The notes under the pieces were generated by a model that searched no databases, was not told the DNA's origin, and saw nothing but the letters and a program-made list of their open reading frames with translations. A program made the position numbers and the translations under genes. Of a stretch of 64,000 bases of DNA, positions 25,009 to 34,500 are shown piece by piece (the stretch's first letter is position 1; every line of letters starts with the position of its first letter). The DNA is from Lutibacter profundi. Lineage in GTDB: Bacteria; Bacteroidota; Bacteroidia; Flavobacteriales; Flavobacteriaceae. The stretch is from positions 682,001-746,000 of the forward strand of contig NZ_CP013355.1 of the NCBI RefSeq assembly GCF_001543325.1. Reading direction: 5' to 3'.

Positions 25009-26478
25009 ATGAAAAAAATTAAAAATTCTATGAAAATCAAAATTCTTTTATTATTTGTTTTGATAACATTAACCAATTGTGAAAAAGATAATTATTTAGA
25101 CTCTTCAGACTTAGAATTAATAAGTCAAAGACAGAATATTTTATTTAATTCTTTTAAAAAGGATTTTACATTAAAAAATTTTAAGAATAATTTCATTAAA
25201 AACAATCTCCAAGTTAATTAGAATTTATATACAAATATTACCAATTCCGACTCATTAAAAATGTACGAATTTGAAACAAATCTTAAATCTGAAATAAATT
25301 CAAAAAAAATTAAGAATAATATAAATAAATTGTATATTAAATATAATATTTTAGTTACATTATATAATAAAAATATGGCAACAATTGAGCTTGTTAAATA
25401 TTTATCTAGAACTAAAAAATCACTAAAAAAAATAAATTTAAATACTTTAGACGATTTTAATGGTATAATAACCTATTACGAAACAAACGGCACAATAAAA
25501 AAAATAACTTCTTATGAAAATGGAATTCAAGTTAATGAATTTAATCAAAAACAAATTTCTAAAAATTTATCAGCTAAAGTACCTTCTATTGGTACTACAT
25601 TAATCCCTGTTTTTATAGACCATTGGAGAGATATTTATCAGAATTTAGGGGGTGGGTCTACATATTTCTATTATATAAATTCTCATTATGAAGGTACTAC
25701 AGTGGAATATGTTTATGTTAATACAGGATTTACAAGTTATGGTACTTACCATGGGCATTTTGATGACCCACACGGTCCACCAAATCACCCTGATAATCAC
25801 CCTGATGAAATTCTTATAAATCCAAACTTTGAGAATACAAAAGCAGAATGCATTTATAACAAATTAAATGAATTAAGTACCAGTTTTAAGGAAGCTATAA
25901 AAAAATTTGATGGTGATTTCCCTGTTAGTCATTTAAGGTTAACAATAAACAATAATTTAGGATTAAACACTTATGGTGAGACACAACCTCCCCAAAATTA
26001 TATTACTGAAATTCAGTTTAATGAAAATAGATTCGGAAATTTGTCAGATTTAGGTAAGGCTATAGTTTTTGCTCACGAAATAATACACGCTGAAATATTC
26101 AGAAAAATGCTATCAGCAGCACAGCAAGGTGATTTAAATCTTAATCTTTATTCAACTCAAGAAAGAATTAATTATATAAACTCACTTAAGGATAATTTTC
26201 CTGGAATTTATGATTATTATGTGGAAAGATACAAACCTACTTGGAATCATGAAATGATGGCAAGTCACTATAGAAACACTATTGCTGATATGCTACAAGA
26301 ATTCGATAATAATAGACTATCTCGTTTAACATATGAAAATTTGGCTTGGGTAGGATTAGGTAAACTTGAAAACAACCAAAGCACTATTGCTTGGGATAAT
26401 TTAACCATAGATGAAAAACAAACAATTGAACAATTAATTAATCAGTATTTCTTCAATGGTCCATCAAATTGTAATTAA
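25009..26478 (+). pseudogene. Lipoprotein zincin-like protein split by one in-frame TAG
   Basis: Two frames, 25009-25221 (70 codons) and 25261-26478 (405 codons), are in the same phase and separated only by the TAG at 25219 and 13 sense codons, so this is one gene of about 490 codons with a single nonsense codon. The first part gives a lipoprotein signal (LLLFVLITLTNCEKDN). The second carries HEIIHAE (in VFAHEIIHAEIFRKML), a HExxH zinc motif, and a later NHEMMASHY segment. The family appears to be an uncharacterised Bacteroidota surface peptidase. Without read-through, the long part would lack its export signal and start at an internal ATG. Confidence 0.75.
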
Positions 26479-26480
26479 TC

Positions 26481-26948
26481 ATGAAAAAAATAGTCTTCAT
26501 TATCTTTATACTTAGTACTAATTTATTCTTTTCACAAGAAAAAAACAATAACTATTTCAGCCTTTACAAGGATGGAAAAAGTTATTTAAAGCCTATTAAA
26601 TATATTTTATTTTTACCTGAAAGAGATAGAGAAAAAGATTATAAGTCAGATATATTCTTCTACATACAAGGTGAAAGGTTCGTGTTTTCTAAAAATATAC
26701 ACAGCATAGATACTTGCTCCAATATTTTTTTTAAAAAACTAAAATTTGAAGATGTTAGTGGGCTTAAAGAAAAAGAATATTTATTTTTTAAACAAAAGGT
26801 AAATGAAAATAATTTGAATAAAAAACTATTTAGCTCTATGCCTTTAACTAAAACACATTTATTTTTCAAAGTTTTTATAATTAAGAAAGTTGAAAATGAT
26901 AAATATATAAAATATGAAGTTGACTGGGAGTATTCACATTCTTATTAA
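26481..26948 (+). CDS. Cassette-encoded secreted protein, unknown function
   Basis: 155 residues with a signal peptide (MKKIVFIIFILSTNLFFSQ). It starts 2 nt after the stop of the preceding zincin-like gene, so the two are an operon in one cassette, which is the only multi-gene cassette here besides the toxin-antitoxin pairs. The mature part is Lys-rich with strand-like aromatic segments. No family recognised. A role as partner of the upstream lipoprotein is a guess based on spacing. Confidence 0.72.
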   Translation: MKKIVFIIFILSTNLFFSQEKNNNYFSLYKDGKSYLKPIKYILFLPERDREKDYKSDIFFYIQGERFVFSKNIHSIDTCSNIFFKKLKFEDVSGLKEKEYLFFKQKVNENNLNKKLFSSMPLTKTHLFFKVFIIKKVENDKYIKYEVDWEYSHSY

Positions 26949-26970
26949 ATAAAAACATATAAAATACAAA

Positions 26971-27085
26971 CCACAACACCTCATAAAATTTATGCTTACA
27001 TTTGAACTAAATAACGAAACGACAAACATTGGACTACCTAGTAAATTTGGTACAATTTGAGTTCTAAAATAGAATAAAGTTGCCA
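26971..27085 (+). repeat. attC-like site 18, right arm replaced
   Basis: R'' CCACAAC (26971-26977) is the exact complement of R' GTTGTGG at 24831. The left half is type A up to 27030; then the normal continuation is replaced by GGACTACCTAGTAAATTT and following bases up to a candidate R' GTTGCCA (27079-27085). Confidence 0.65.
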
Positions 27086-27149
27086 GAATATTATGCAGTT
27101 GGAGTTTAAAGCTAAAACGCAGAAAGATTGATAATTAAATAAAAAAGAA

Positions 27150-27290
27150 ATGAAAAAAAGAAACTTAATGATTATTGGAATAATATTAGCATCATTAATT
27201 ATTTCAACATTTGTATATTCTTTTGGTAAAAAGATTGGAAAATCATTACACCATTATCAAAATGATTTTGAGAAAGTTCAAGTAGAATAA
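27150..27290 (+). CDS. Small single-helix membrane protein (46 aa)
   Basis: A 46-codon frame: basic start (MKKRNLMIIG), one hydrophobic helix to about residue 25, then a basic-acidic tail ending FEKVQVE. The shape resembles a signal-anchored small membrane protein. It begins 64 nt after the candidate R' at 27079, a reasonable leader within a degenerate cassette. No homology claim is possible from sequence reading alone. Confidence 0.5.
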   Translation: MKKRNLMIIGIILASLIISTFVYSFGKKIGKSLHHYQNDFEKVQVE

Positions 27291-27488
27291 ATTCCCTACA
27301 CAATTTTGAGCATTAAATCAGTTTAATTTTATCAAAATAACGGAGAAATAAGATATACGAAATGAATAATTGTAACAAAGCTGAGAATATTTCTGAGTTT
27401 TTCTATCATAACGGATAGAAATCGAAACCGATATATTTTTAGCAATTTAAATAGAGAAATTAAAAACCGATAAATAACAGATACTATC

Positions 27489-27593
27489 ATGGCAAAAGGT
27501 AAAGATTCAAGGAAAAACGTGAAAAAAGAAGCTGCTAAAACTCCTAAAGAAAAAAAAGCAGAAAAAAAACTGAAAAAAGCTAGAAAAGATTAA
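27489..27593 (+). CDS. Small Lys/Ala-rich basic protein (34 aa)
   Basis: A 34-codon frame beginning MAKGKDSRKNVKKEAAK and ending KKLKKARKD. Composition is dominated by Lys, Ala and Glu. Short MAKGKDsrK-type proteins like this occur widely in flavobacteria; function unknown. A start with plausible leader is present. It shares a degenerate cassette with the 46-residue gene upstream. Confidence 0.55.
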   Translation: MAKGKDSRKNVKKEAAKTPKEKKAEKKLKKARKD

Positions 27594-27691
27594 TTATAAC
27601 TTAACTGAAAACATTTTCGAATTTTCCTATCATAATGGATAGAAAATAGAAAACGGATAGATTTTTAGAATATGGATAGAAAGCCACTAAA

Positions 27692-27819
27692 TTGCAGCAA
27701 TGCGTATAAAAATAGCTCATCTCTAACTAAATATGATATTTAATACAAATAAAAAACTTATTTTTAAACTGGACTACCTAGTAAATTTTGCACAATTTTA
27801 TCAGGTAGTCCAGTTGCAG
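27692..27819 (+). repeat. Degenerate attC-like site 19 with GGACTACCT hairpin
   Basis: The left end TTGCAGCAATGCGTATAAAAA resembles type B sites, but R'' is TTGCAGC (5 of 7 against the expected TGGCAAC). The right part holds a perfect 12-bp inverted repeat ACTGGACTACCT / AGGTAGTCCAGT (27768-27779, 27803-27814), then GTTGCAG at 27813. The GGACTACCTAGTAAATTT core is the same as in site 18. Confidence 0.5.
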
Positions 27820-27980
27820 ATTCTACAGATGCGTACTTATTTAAAATTTCCATTAGGACAACTTTTGATTCAGAACTTAGTGTAAGTAATATTAAATGAT
27901 GAAATAAAAAAACACATTGTTATGTGATTGCATACGTTAAAAAACACTTGTATTTTTATATTATAATAATATAAAAAAAA

Positions 27981-28607
27981 ATGAGACCTATACATTTAGC
28001 CATCATAGAAGACGACTTAATTATTCAAGAAAGTTTGGTAGAATATTTTGGACTACAGGATGCTATTGAAGTTGTTTTAGTGGCAAGTAGTGTAGAAGAA
28101 TTTTTAAAAAAAATTATGACTAGCGAAAAGCAACCTAGTATTTTATTGTTAGATATCAATCTCCCAGGTATATCTGGTTTGGAAGGGCTTCCCTTAATTA
28201 AAAATAAATTACCCGAGTTGGATGTGATGATGCTAACCACTTTTGATGAAACCGATAAGATTTTTAAAGCTCTTTCTTGTGGAGCCTGCTCGTATATGTC
28301 TAAACGTATTTCACTTCAAAAAATATTGGAAGCAGTGCTTATTGTAAATGAAGGAGGATCCTATATGTCTCCTGCCATAGCTAGAAAAATAGCCAATTAT
28401 TATGCACCCAAAAAGAAACAACTCCTCACTGAAAGACAATTAGAAATTGTTGAAGGCATTGTTGCGGGTCAAAGCTATAAAATGATTGCAGCAGATTTAT
28501 TTGTGTCTATAGATACGGTACGAAGCCATATAAAAAACATTTACAAAACCCTCGAAATAAATTGCAAAGCCGAGCTTATACGAAAATCATTTGATAAAGA
28601 AATATAA
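27981..28607 (+). CDS. NarL/LuxR-type response regulator (orphan)
   Basis: 208 residues. The receiver domain has the acidic pocket E10-D11-D12, phospho-acceptor D58 (LLLDINLPG), the switch Thr in MLTTFDE and Lys in YMSKRIS. The C-terminal LuxR helix-turn-helix is LTERQLEIVEGIVAGQSYKMIAADLFVSIDTVRSHIKNIY. No kinase is adjacent. Such regulators pair with HisKA_3 kinases, and the large propeller kinase at 48673-51717 has that type without its own regulator nearby, so pairing is possible but unproven. It lies just outside the cassette array. Confidence 0.92.
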   Translation: MRPIHLAIIEDDLIIQESLVEYFGLQDAIEVVLVASSVEEFLKKIMTSEKQPSILLLDINLPGISGLEGLPLIKNKLPELDVMMLTTFDETDKIFKALSCGACSYMSKRISLQKILEAVLIVNEGGSYMSPAIARKIANYYAPKKKQLLTERQLEIVEGIVAGQSYKMIAADLFVSIDTVRSHIKNIYKTLEINCKAELIRKSFDKEI

Positions 28608-28922
28608 TTAATTTTGTTTTAATTTATTAATTTCTACTAAGATTTGAAATTTTCGCTTCTCCATCTATACTTTTCCAAGCTCTGTATTAAAACTTTCATT
28701 GTAGTTTTTTAACAAAAATTATCTTAAAGACAAACAAGTATCAATTAGTTTAAATAAAATATGGTATAAACTAGATTTTTAATGTATATATTGTAAATAC
28801 GTTCTTCTAAACAAAGTGTTCTAATGGTTGGTTGTGTTAAGGAACATATATTTTGCAACGTGTGTGTTTTCCGTCTTTTTTATTGCCAATTTTTGTTTGC
28901 TATTAATTTAAATTAGGGTTTT
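28608..28922. other. Intergenic region, nothing recognised
   Basis: 315 bp between the response regulator and nrdD, genes that converge. A/T-rich, without an evident gene, attC-like site or strong hairpin. Confidence 0.5.
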
Positions 28923-30809
28923 CTAATATTGTTTGTGATTTTTCGGTTTTACGAGACTCTTTATACTCATTAAATTATATTCATTAAACTTTTTAATTCT
29001 TGAATTTTGTAGATGTTCTATAGATGTCTTTGATTCATCATAATGGTAAAATCTTAAATCATGTTCTTTTTGCCGTTCGGAACTAAAATTTGAAACACGT
29101 TTTAAATAGCCAATCACTCTTGTTCCATAATCTATATTTTTAGAATTACATTGACTACATTTTTGAAGTGTTCTTTTATCAATATTTCCACACTCGTTAC
29201 AAATGGTTATTTTTATGTTAAAACAAAAGTAATTACACCCTGCTAAAGCGGTAGCGTTAATTAATTTTAAAAAACCTTCTTTATTGGGTGATTCTTCTAA
29301 ATTTAGGTGAAGAGCAGAACCTCCGTCTAAATACTGTATAATTTCATTTCCATGAAGCATTATTTTGTCTAAAGAATTTATTGAAGAGTCTTCTACAGGG
29401 TAGAAATAAGAATTGTAACAATCACGAGGAACAAATAAACCATCTTCTCTATCCCATTTTGCATTTTTTACCCCTAAATTTTCTGCTGGAACAAACTCGG
29501 TATTAAACATATATCCATATTGTTTTTTTGCTTCTTTATTAGCATCATAGATAACTTTTAGTTGTTTGGTTATGAAATCTTTATAAATTATGCTATTTTT
29601 AGCTATAATTCCTTTGCTCTCAGCAGCCTCAACCATTCCATTTATTCCAATAGTTAAAAATTGTTTGTCTAATGAAATAAACCCTGCATCATAAACAGGT
29701 AACATTCCTGCTTCTTTATATTCTTCAATCAATTTTCTATAAGCAACTTGATACTTATGAATTTTATTTATTTCAGTTTTGAGGTTTTTATCTTTTTGTA
29801 TTAACCGGTTCATATTTAATGTAATTACATTAATTGACCCGGTTGAAACTCCTCCAGCACCAAGAGAGTAACTAAATGTATTATCGCTAATTTCATTTCT
29901 TAATCTGCAGCAAGATGCTAAACTGTCTGCACTTTCTGATTGATAAATAAAGAACGAATTTCCCTCGCTTAATTCTGTTGCACACATATCTGCAAATTCA
30001 GAATCAACGGGCTTCCCATTCTTAACCAGCATTGCAGCGGTAACAACAGGAAATGTTAATACTGCTTTTTCTCTTTCTTTATTAAACCATTTCATAAAAA
30101 ACTGTTGCATTTTTTTTAGGCTATCCCATTTAGGCTTACTCATATCAGGAAACACAAAATCATCAAACATGCTATTGAAATACAATTCATCATACAAGGA
30201 TATATTCCAAAAAACGGATTGATAACCACGAGCTGCAGCTGGTTGATTAATAGCGTAAACGGCATGTTGAAGATGGTTGAAAACTGACTTCTTATTTGTA
30301 TTTAAATAATCATCACCAAAATCCTTTTTTGCAAAATAATCAAAATACAACAAAAATTCAACTGTTGCCAAAGCACCTGCAAACTGTGAACTAACAGCAA
30401 AAACTAGATTTACAAACTCTCCACAAAAACTTTCCAAATGTTGCGGAGCTTTACTTTCGCCTCCAAGTTTGGTTAATCCATCAAATAAAAAGGGATACAT
30501 ACTAATTGATACACAATATGGTTTTAATGATGTTTCGTCATGAACATATATTTCATGAGATTCTATTTGTCTAACATATTCATTGGCTAAGTCTTTGTCA
30601 AATAATTGAGCAATCTTGTTTTTTACTAATTGTCTATTTACTTGTACATTAATGTCTTTGTTAAGTTCTGCTTCCATGGTGGCAATATTTTTTGAAGAAA
30701 CATTAGCATTGGCATCTATTTTTGAACCATCAGCAGCATTGTTTGCATTAATATAGTTATTAATAAAATTAATTTTTTTATTTATCTGTTCTTGTGATAG
30801 TCTAATCAT
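28923..30809 (-). CDS. nrdD: Anaerobic ribonucleoside-triphosphate reductase NrdD
   Basis: 628 residues. Class III reductase that makes deoxynucleotides without oxygen using a glycyl radical. The C-terminus shows the zinc site CNECG and CSQCN followed by the glycyl-radical stretch TRVIGYLKRVSNFS. Catalytic-site segments SLASCCRLRNEI and SYSLGAGGVSTGSINVITLN are present. It is shorter than forms with an N-terminal ATP-cone, which I do not see. Start overlaps the end of nrdG by 4 bp, so nrdG-nrdD is an operon; a cobalamin riboswitch lies upstream. Confidence 0.93.
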   Translation of the reverse strand: MIRLSQEQINKKINFINNYINANNAADGSKIDANANVSSKNIATMEAELNKDINVQVNRQLVKNKIAQLFDKDLANEYVRQIESHEIYVHDETSLKPYCVSISMYPFLFDGLTKLGGESKAPQHLESFCGEFVNLVFAVSSQFAGALATVEFLLYFDYFAKKDFGDDYLNTNKKSVFNHLQHAVYAINQPAAARGYQSVFWNISLYDELYFNSMFDDFVFPDMSKPKWDSLKKMQQFFMKWFNKEREKAVLTFPVVTAAMLVKNGKPVDSEFADMCATELSEGNSFFIYQSESADSLASCCRLRNEISDNTFSYSLGAGGVSTGSINVITLNMNRLIQKDKNLKTEINKIHKYQVAYRKLIEEYKEAGMLPVYDAGFISLDKQFLTIGINGMVEAAESKGIIAKNSIIYKDFITKQLKVIYDANKEAKKQYGYMFNTEFVPAENLGVKNAKWDREDGLFVPRDCYNSYFYPVEDSSINSLDKIMLHGNEIIQYLDGGSALHLNLEESPNKEGFLKLINATALAGCNYFCFNIKITICNECGNIDKRTLQKCSQCNSKNIDYGTRVIGYLKRVSNFSSERQKEHDLRFYHYDESKTSIEHLQNSRIKKFNEYNLMSIKSLVKPKNHKQY

Positions 30810-31264
30810 AGCTTAATAGTTTTTAAGAATAAATGATTTAATTTTTTATTTGTTTGTACTTCCAAAAATTTCTGATTCGTTGTAAGGCTTTCTAAACCTC
30901 CTTTTTCAGATATCCATTTTCCAGTTTTAATCCATGTAAGATGATTTAAAATGGATTTTTCAATTTTATCTTCACCAGAATAAAGACATGTTTTGTAGCC
31001 TTTTTTTTGAGCATATTTTAAATGGGAAATAAGTTCTTGTTTATTCCATTCTCCACCCATAAACAAAACGCAACTGGCAAATCCGCTGTATTTTATTAAT
31101 GTATTTTGGAAAATAGTAGAAGTAAGTTTTTGCCCATTATTTTCTTTCCACAAAATAGGAGAATGACAACCTTCACAGTGAACTTTACAACCGCAAATGC
31201 TAAAACATATACTAACTTCTCCAGGTACTTCTTGTAGTACAATTTGAATGGTAGAATAATTCAT
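30806..31264 (-). CDS. nrdG: NrdD-activating radical SAM protein NrdG
   Basis: 152 residues. It installs the glycyl radical on NrdD using S-adenosylmethionine and a 4Fe-4S cluster. The cluster motif CKVHCEGC (CX3CX2C) follows VSICFSICG. The FMGGEW segment fits the SAM-binding GGE motif. First gene of the operon, 4-bp overlap with nrdD; the riboswitch ends about 120 bp before its start. Confidence 0.9.
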   Translation of the reverse strand: MNYSTIQIVLQEVPGEVSICFSICGCKVHCEGCHSPILWKENNGQKLTSTIFQNTLIKYSGFASCVLFMGGEWNKQELISHLKYAQKKGYKTCLYSGEDKIEKSILNHLTWIKTGKWISEKGGLESLTTNQKFLEVQTNKKLNHLFLKTIKL

Positions 31265-31387
31265 TTTTTCTAAATTTTATTAGTAAAAAAGTCATTAATA
31301 ATTCTGTCAAAAAAGGTACGGTTATTCTAAAATTGAATATATCGTGCCAATAACTTTTTGCCCGAAAGTTTGACATTCTTTTGAAAG

Positions 31388-31560
31388 AGGCAGGTCTTCT
31401 GACTTACTCCAGTTTTTACGTCTTCCCATCTGCCATCAGGCAAACAGTGACAAAGAATGTAAAAACCATAAAGAGTTTACAGCTGCGGGAACAGTTCAGG
31501 ATTTACACCTAATTCCCTTTTAATCCAATACAATTGCCTATTGTAATAGAACCAAATTCA
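31388..31560 (-). promoter_or_regulatory. Cobalamin riboswitch controlling nrdG-nrdD
   Basis: On the minus strand: GGGAATTAGGTGTAAATCC (about 31520-31502), CCCGCAGCTGTAA, then the B12 box AAGTCAGAAGACCTGCC (31405-31389). The box has one A in place of the usual G. It should repress the B12-independent reductase when cobalamin is present. Confidence 0.88.
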
Positions 31561-31569
31561 TATCAAATG

Positions 31570-31894
31570 TAAAGGGATTTTTCTTAAAATTTGTACAACT
31601 TAAAATAAATTATTAAAAAACTTATTAACAGAAAAAGATTATTTTTTTGATAGCATGTTTCAAAATATGGTTATAGGCTAAAATGAATATTCGGTTAGTT
31701 AAACAGGGTGTTTTTGTGTTATTTTACTTAATTCTACAATTTGCTATTTACAGAGTTATCCAAAGTATTTATTTAGCTGGAGCTAATTTAGACACTCACC
31801 TAAAACGCATAAAATAAGTTATTTATATTTTATTTTAAACCTTCTATTTTATTGTTCGTATTTGTTATTGTCTATTTTATTAAATAATATTGAT
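31570..31894. other. Intergenic region, nothing recognised
   Basis: A/T-rich stretch between the nrdG riboswitch and the copper-oxidase gene. It should hold the nrdG promoter and the end of the copper oxidase transcript; no clear box or hairpin seen. Confidence 0.4.
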
Positions 31895-34140
31895 TTAAAA
31901 TCTTATTGAAAGACCACCTCCTGTACCAAATCGGTTATCATAACTTGCCATCAAAGAAAAATTTCTTGAAAGCATATACTCTGCTCCTACGCTCCAAACG
32001 GTTTCAGATTCATAATTAATTCCGGTTGAAAAATTATTTACTAGCCCAAAATCTAATTGATATTCATAATAACCAAAAACAGAAAATTTTGGGAATAGCA
32101 TTATGCTTCTTCCTATTGAAACTCGAGGTCTTAATTCACTATCAATTCGAGCATCTATACTGAATAAATAAGGTGATAAATATCGAATTCCTGCCACAGC
32201 TACGGTATTGAATTCATCTAAATTATCTGCAATTTTATTTTCAATATTTACACCTCCAAATACTCTAAAGTAATCGTGTAAATAATATTCATAAGTTACT
32301 TCTGCTTCTAAATTCTCATTCCATCCATATTCAAAGGATATATTAAATTGATTTCGAATATTAGATGTTGAGGCATTTAATGAAATTGCATTTGAAGCTA
32401 TATCTAACAATCCCCAAGAGTAATATCTGTCTGTTTCAGCCACTCCTGTTTTAATAGGAAATCCTTTCATCCTTATATCTCTTGGCGTATCATAACTTAT
32501 TACACGAGCCATTCCGCCCATTAAATGGTATAATATATGGCAATGAAAAAACCAATCACCATATTCATTTCCGTAAAATTCTATGGTAACTGATTCCATT
32601 GGAGGAACATTTACCGTGTGTTTTAATGGAGAATATTCTCCGTTTTTGTTAAGTACCCTAAAAAAATGCCCGTGTAAATGCATTGGGTGATGCATCATAG
32701 TAAGGTTGTTTAATGTAATTCGAGTTACTTGATTTCCTTTTATTTTTATTTTATCAGCTTCGGATAATGGCACACCATTCATACTCCAAATATAACGTTG
32801 CATATTTCCGGTAAGATTCAGTAATATTTCTTTTACAGGAATCTCTTTATCTAAATTTGTTTTTTTAGGTGATTTTAAATAATCATAGGTATAAGGTGAT
32901 GTTTTTTCTTTTGGGGTTTTTATTACTGTTTTTTCTGACATTTTCATTTGATCTGAATCTTCCTTTTTCATACCCGTCATTTTCTCATCGCTCATTTGCA
33001 TTCCGTATTCTTTCTTCATTTCATAACGTTCGTCTTTTTTAGGTCTATATTTTAAAGCATGTGCACCCATTTCCATGTCCATTTTTGCCATTTTCATCAT
33101 CATCCCAATTTTATCGGGACGTGGAATATCTGGTGCTTTAAGTATTTCTCCTTTTCCTAAAAAGGCTGATGCAGTACCTGATCCATCTTGTGCTGTGATT
33201 TTAAATTCAATTTTTTTGTTTTTGGGAATGGTTATTATGTAATCATAAGCTTCAGCAATAGCGATAAACGTTTTATTTTTTTAACGGGAACAATATCCAA
33301 TCCATCAGCAGATACCAAAATGGGGTCTCCACCTCCAAATGTTATCCAAAATGAAGTAGAAGCACCGCCATCAATAATTCGCAATCGCACTTTTTCTCCA
33401 GGTTTAAAATTGGGATATTCTATTGATTCTTCCCCATTAATTAAAAATGCTTCATAGTATATGTCTGCAATGTCTGCGCCTTCCATACGCTGTTTCCAGA
33501 AATTCATTTGTGCACCAAAAGCACCTCTTTTTATTACTTGATTTAAGGGAGTTGAAGTTCCTTTTCGGTAATTATACCATTCGTTGCCACGTTTGAGGTT
33601 TCGTAAAACACTCATTGGTTTTTCGTTGGTCCAATCTGAAAGCATTAAAACCAATTCTTTATCATAGTTTAAGGTTTCTTTTTTAGGATGAATTACAATC
33701 GATCCAAATACACCTACTTGTTCTTGTAACATTGTATGTCCGTGATACCAATACGTACCAGATTGTTTAATGGCAAACTCGTATTTTAATGTATGTCCAG
33801 GTTCTATGGGTGGTGTTGTTAAATATGGAACACCATCATAAAAATTAGGTAATAACAAGCCATGCCAATGAATAGAAGTTTCTACATTCATTTCATTTTT
33901 AACATAAATTACAGCATATTCACCCTCGGTAAATTCAAGTGTTGGGCCAGGAATACTTCCATTAATGGTCATTCCCATAACTTCTTTTCCTGCTTTAGTT
34001 ACTTTTTCTTGTTTAAGTGTTAATGTATATTCTCTTACAGGAATATTATTTATGTTACCTTCAATAGATTTTTCAATTTGAGCTTGTAAAAGTATTGGTA
34101 TAAAGAGTATTGCAAGAATAGTATAATGTTTTATGTTCAT
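31895..34140 (-). pseudogene. Multicopper oxidase fused to an outer-membrane barrel (CopA-CopB-like), one frameshift
   Basis: The N-terminal part (34140 to about 33280) has a signal peptide and copper motifs HWHG and WYHGH. The C-terminal part (from about 33275) resumes in another phase with DYIITIPKNKKIEFK, Met-rich MMMKMAKMDMEMG, then HPMHLHGHFFRV and HCHILYHLMGG. The junction is a run of seven A on the coding strand (33282-33276); eight would restore the frame as VKKNKTFIAIAEAYDY. The last 180 residues (from YYSWGLLD) alternate as beta strands and end in Phe, like the CopB outer-membrane protein, so oxidase and barrel are one polypeptide. A single-base error, true decay or -1 slippage on the A-run are all possible. 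Confidence 0.82.
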
Positions 34141-34500
34141 AGTTCTTGGTTTGAAATTATGTAGCCTATATTTAGAATGAGTAGATTAGTTGTTCATTTA
34201 AACACCTAAATTTAAGCATTTTTTAACAGAACTATTTCTTCCTGATTTTTGGTAAATACACAAATGTTAATCTATAATTACATTTATACACTGAAACCTG
34301 CTGTATTATTGAATATATTTATTAATATTCAGCCTTTTTACTACTCCTGCTCCTAATTTAGGTACTCTAAACCAATGACATAATTGACGTTTGATAATTT
34401 CGTCTTTTTTTATTCCCTTCAACACCATTAATAGGTCTATTTTTGATAGGAATAGAAATAACTTAAAAATTAATATTCTCTATATACACAACGGATTAAA
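34141..34500. other. Intergenic region, nothing recognised
   Basis: 360 bp upstream of the copper-oxidase gene and downstream of the membrane protein at 34501. No convincing gene; the promoter of the oxidase presumably lies in its left part. Confidence 0.4.

Larger units (their letters stand above)
1..27819 (+). other. Integron-type gene cassette array (CALIN-like), no integrase in window
   Basis: About 19 attC-like palindromes separate short genes that all read on the + strand. The closing 7-mer (R'') of each cassette is the reverse complement of the opening 7-mer (R') of the same cassette, which lies in the preceding site, not of the R' in its own site. Examples are GTTACCA at 4877 with TGGTAAC at 5475, GTTATAA at 8643 with TTATAAC at 9334, and GTTATAT at 11918 with ATATAAC at 14199. 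Fourteen junctions match perfectly. Such matching is expected only if cassettes were once circles joined at G^TT by an integron integrase. No tyrosine recombinase is encoded in the window; given the gene orientation it would be expected left of base 1, if it exists at all. The array ends in degenerate sites near 27,000-27,820. Confidence 0.85.

Noticed and set aside
1-27030. CRISPR array
   Set aside because: The repeats are 115-190 bp, palindromic and separated by genes of variable length; no short direct repeats with uniform spacers.
28608-28922. Possible hydrolase C-terminal remnant on the minus strand
   Set aside because: A short stretch of codons looks protein-like but is too brief to assign to any family.
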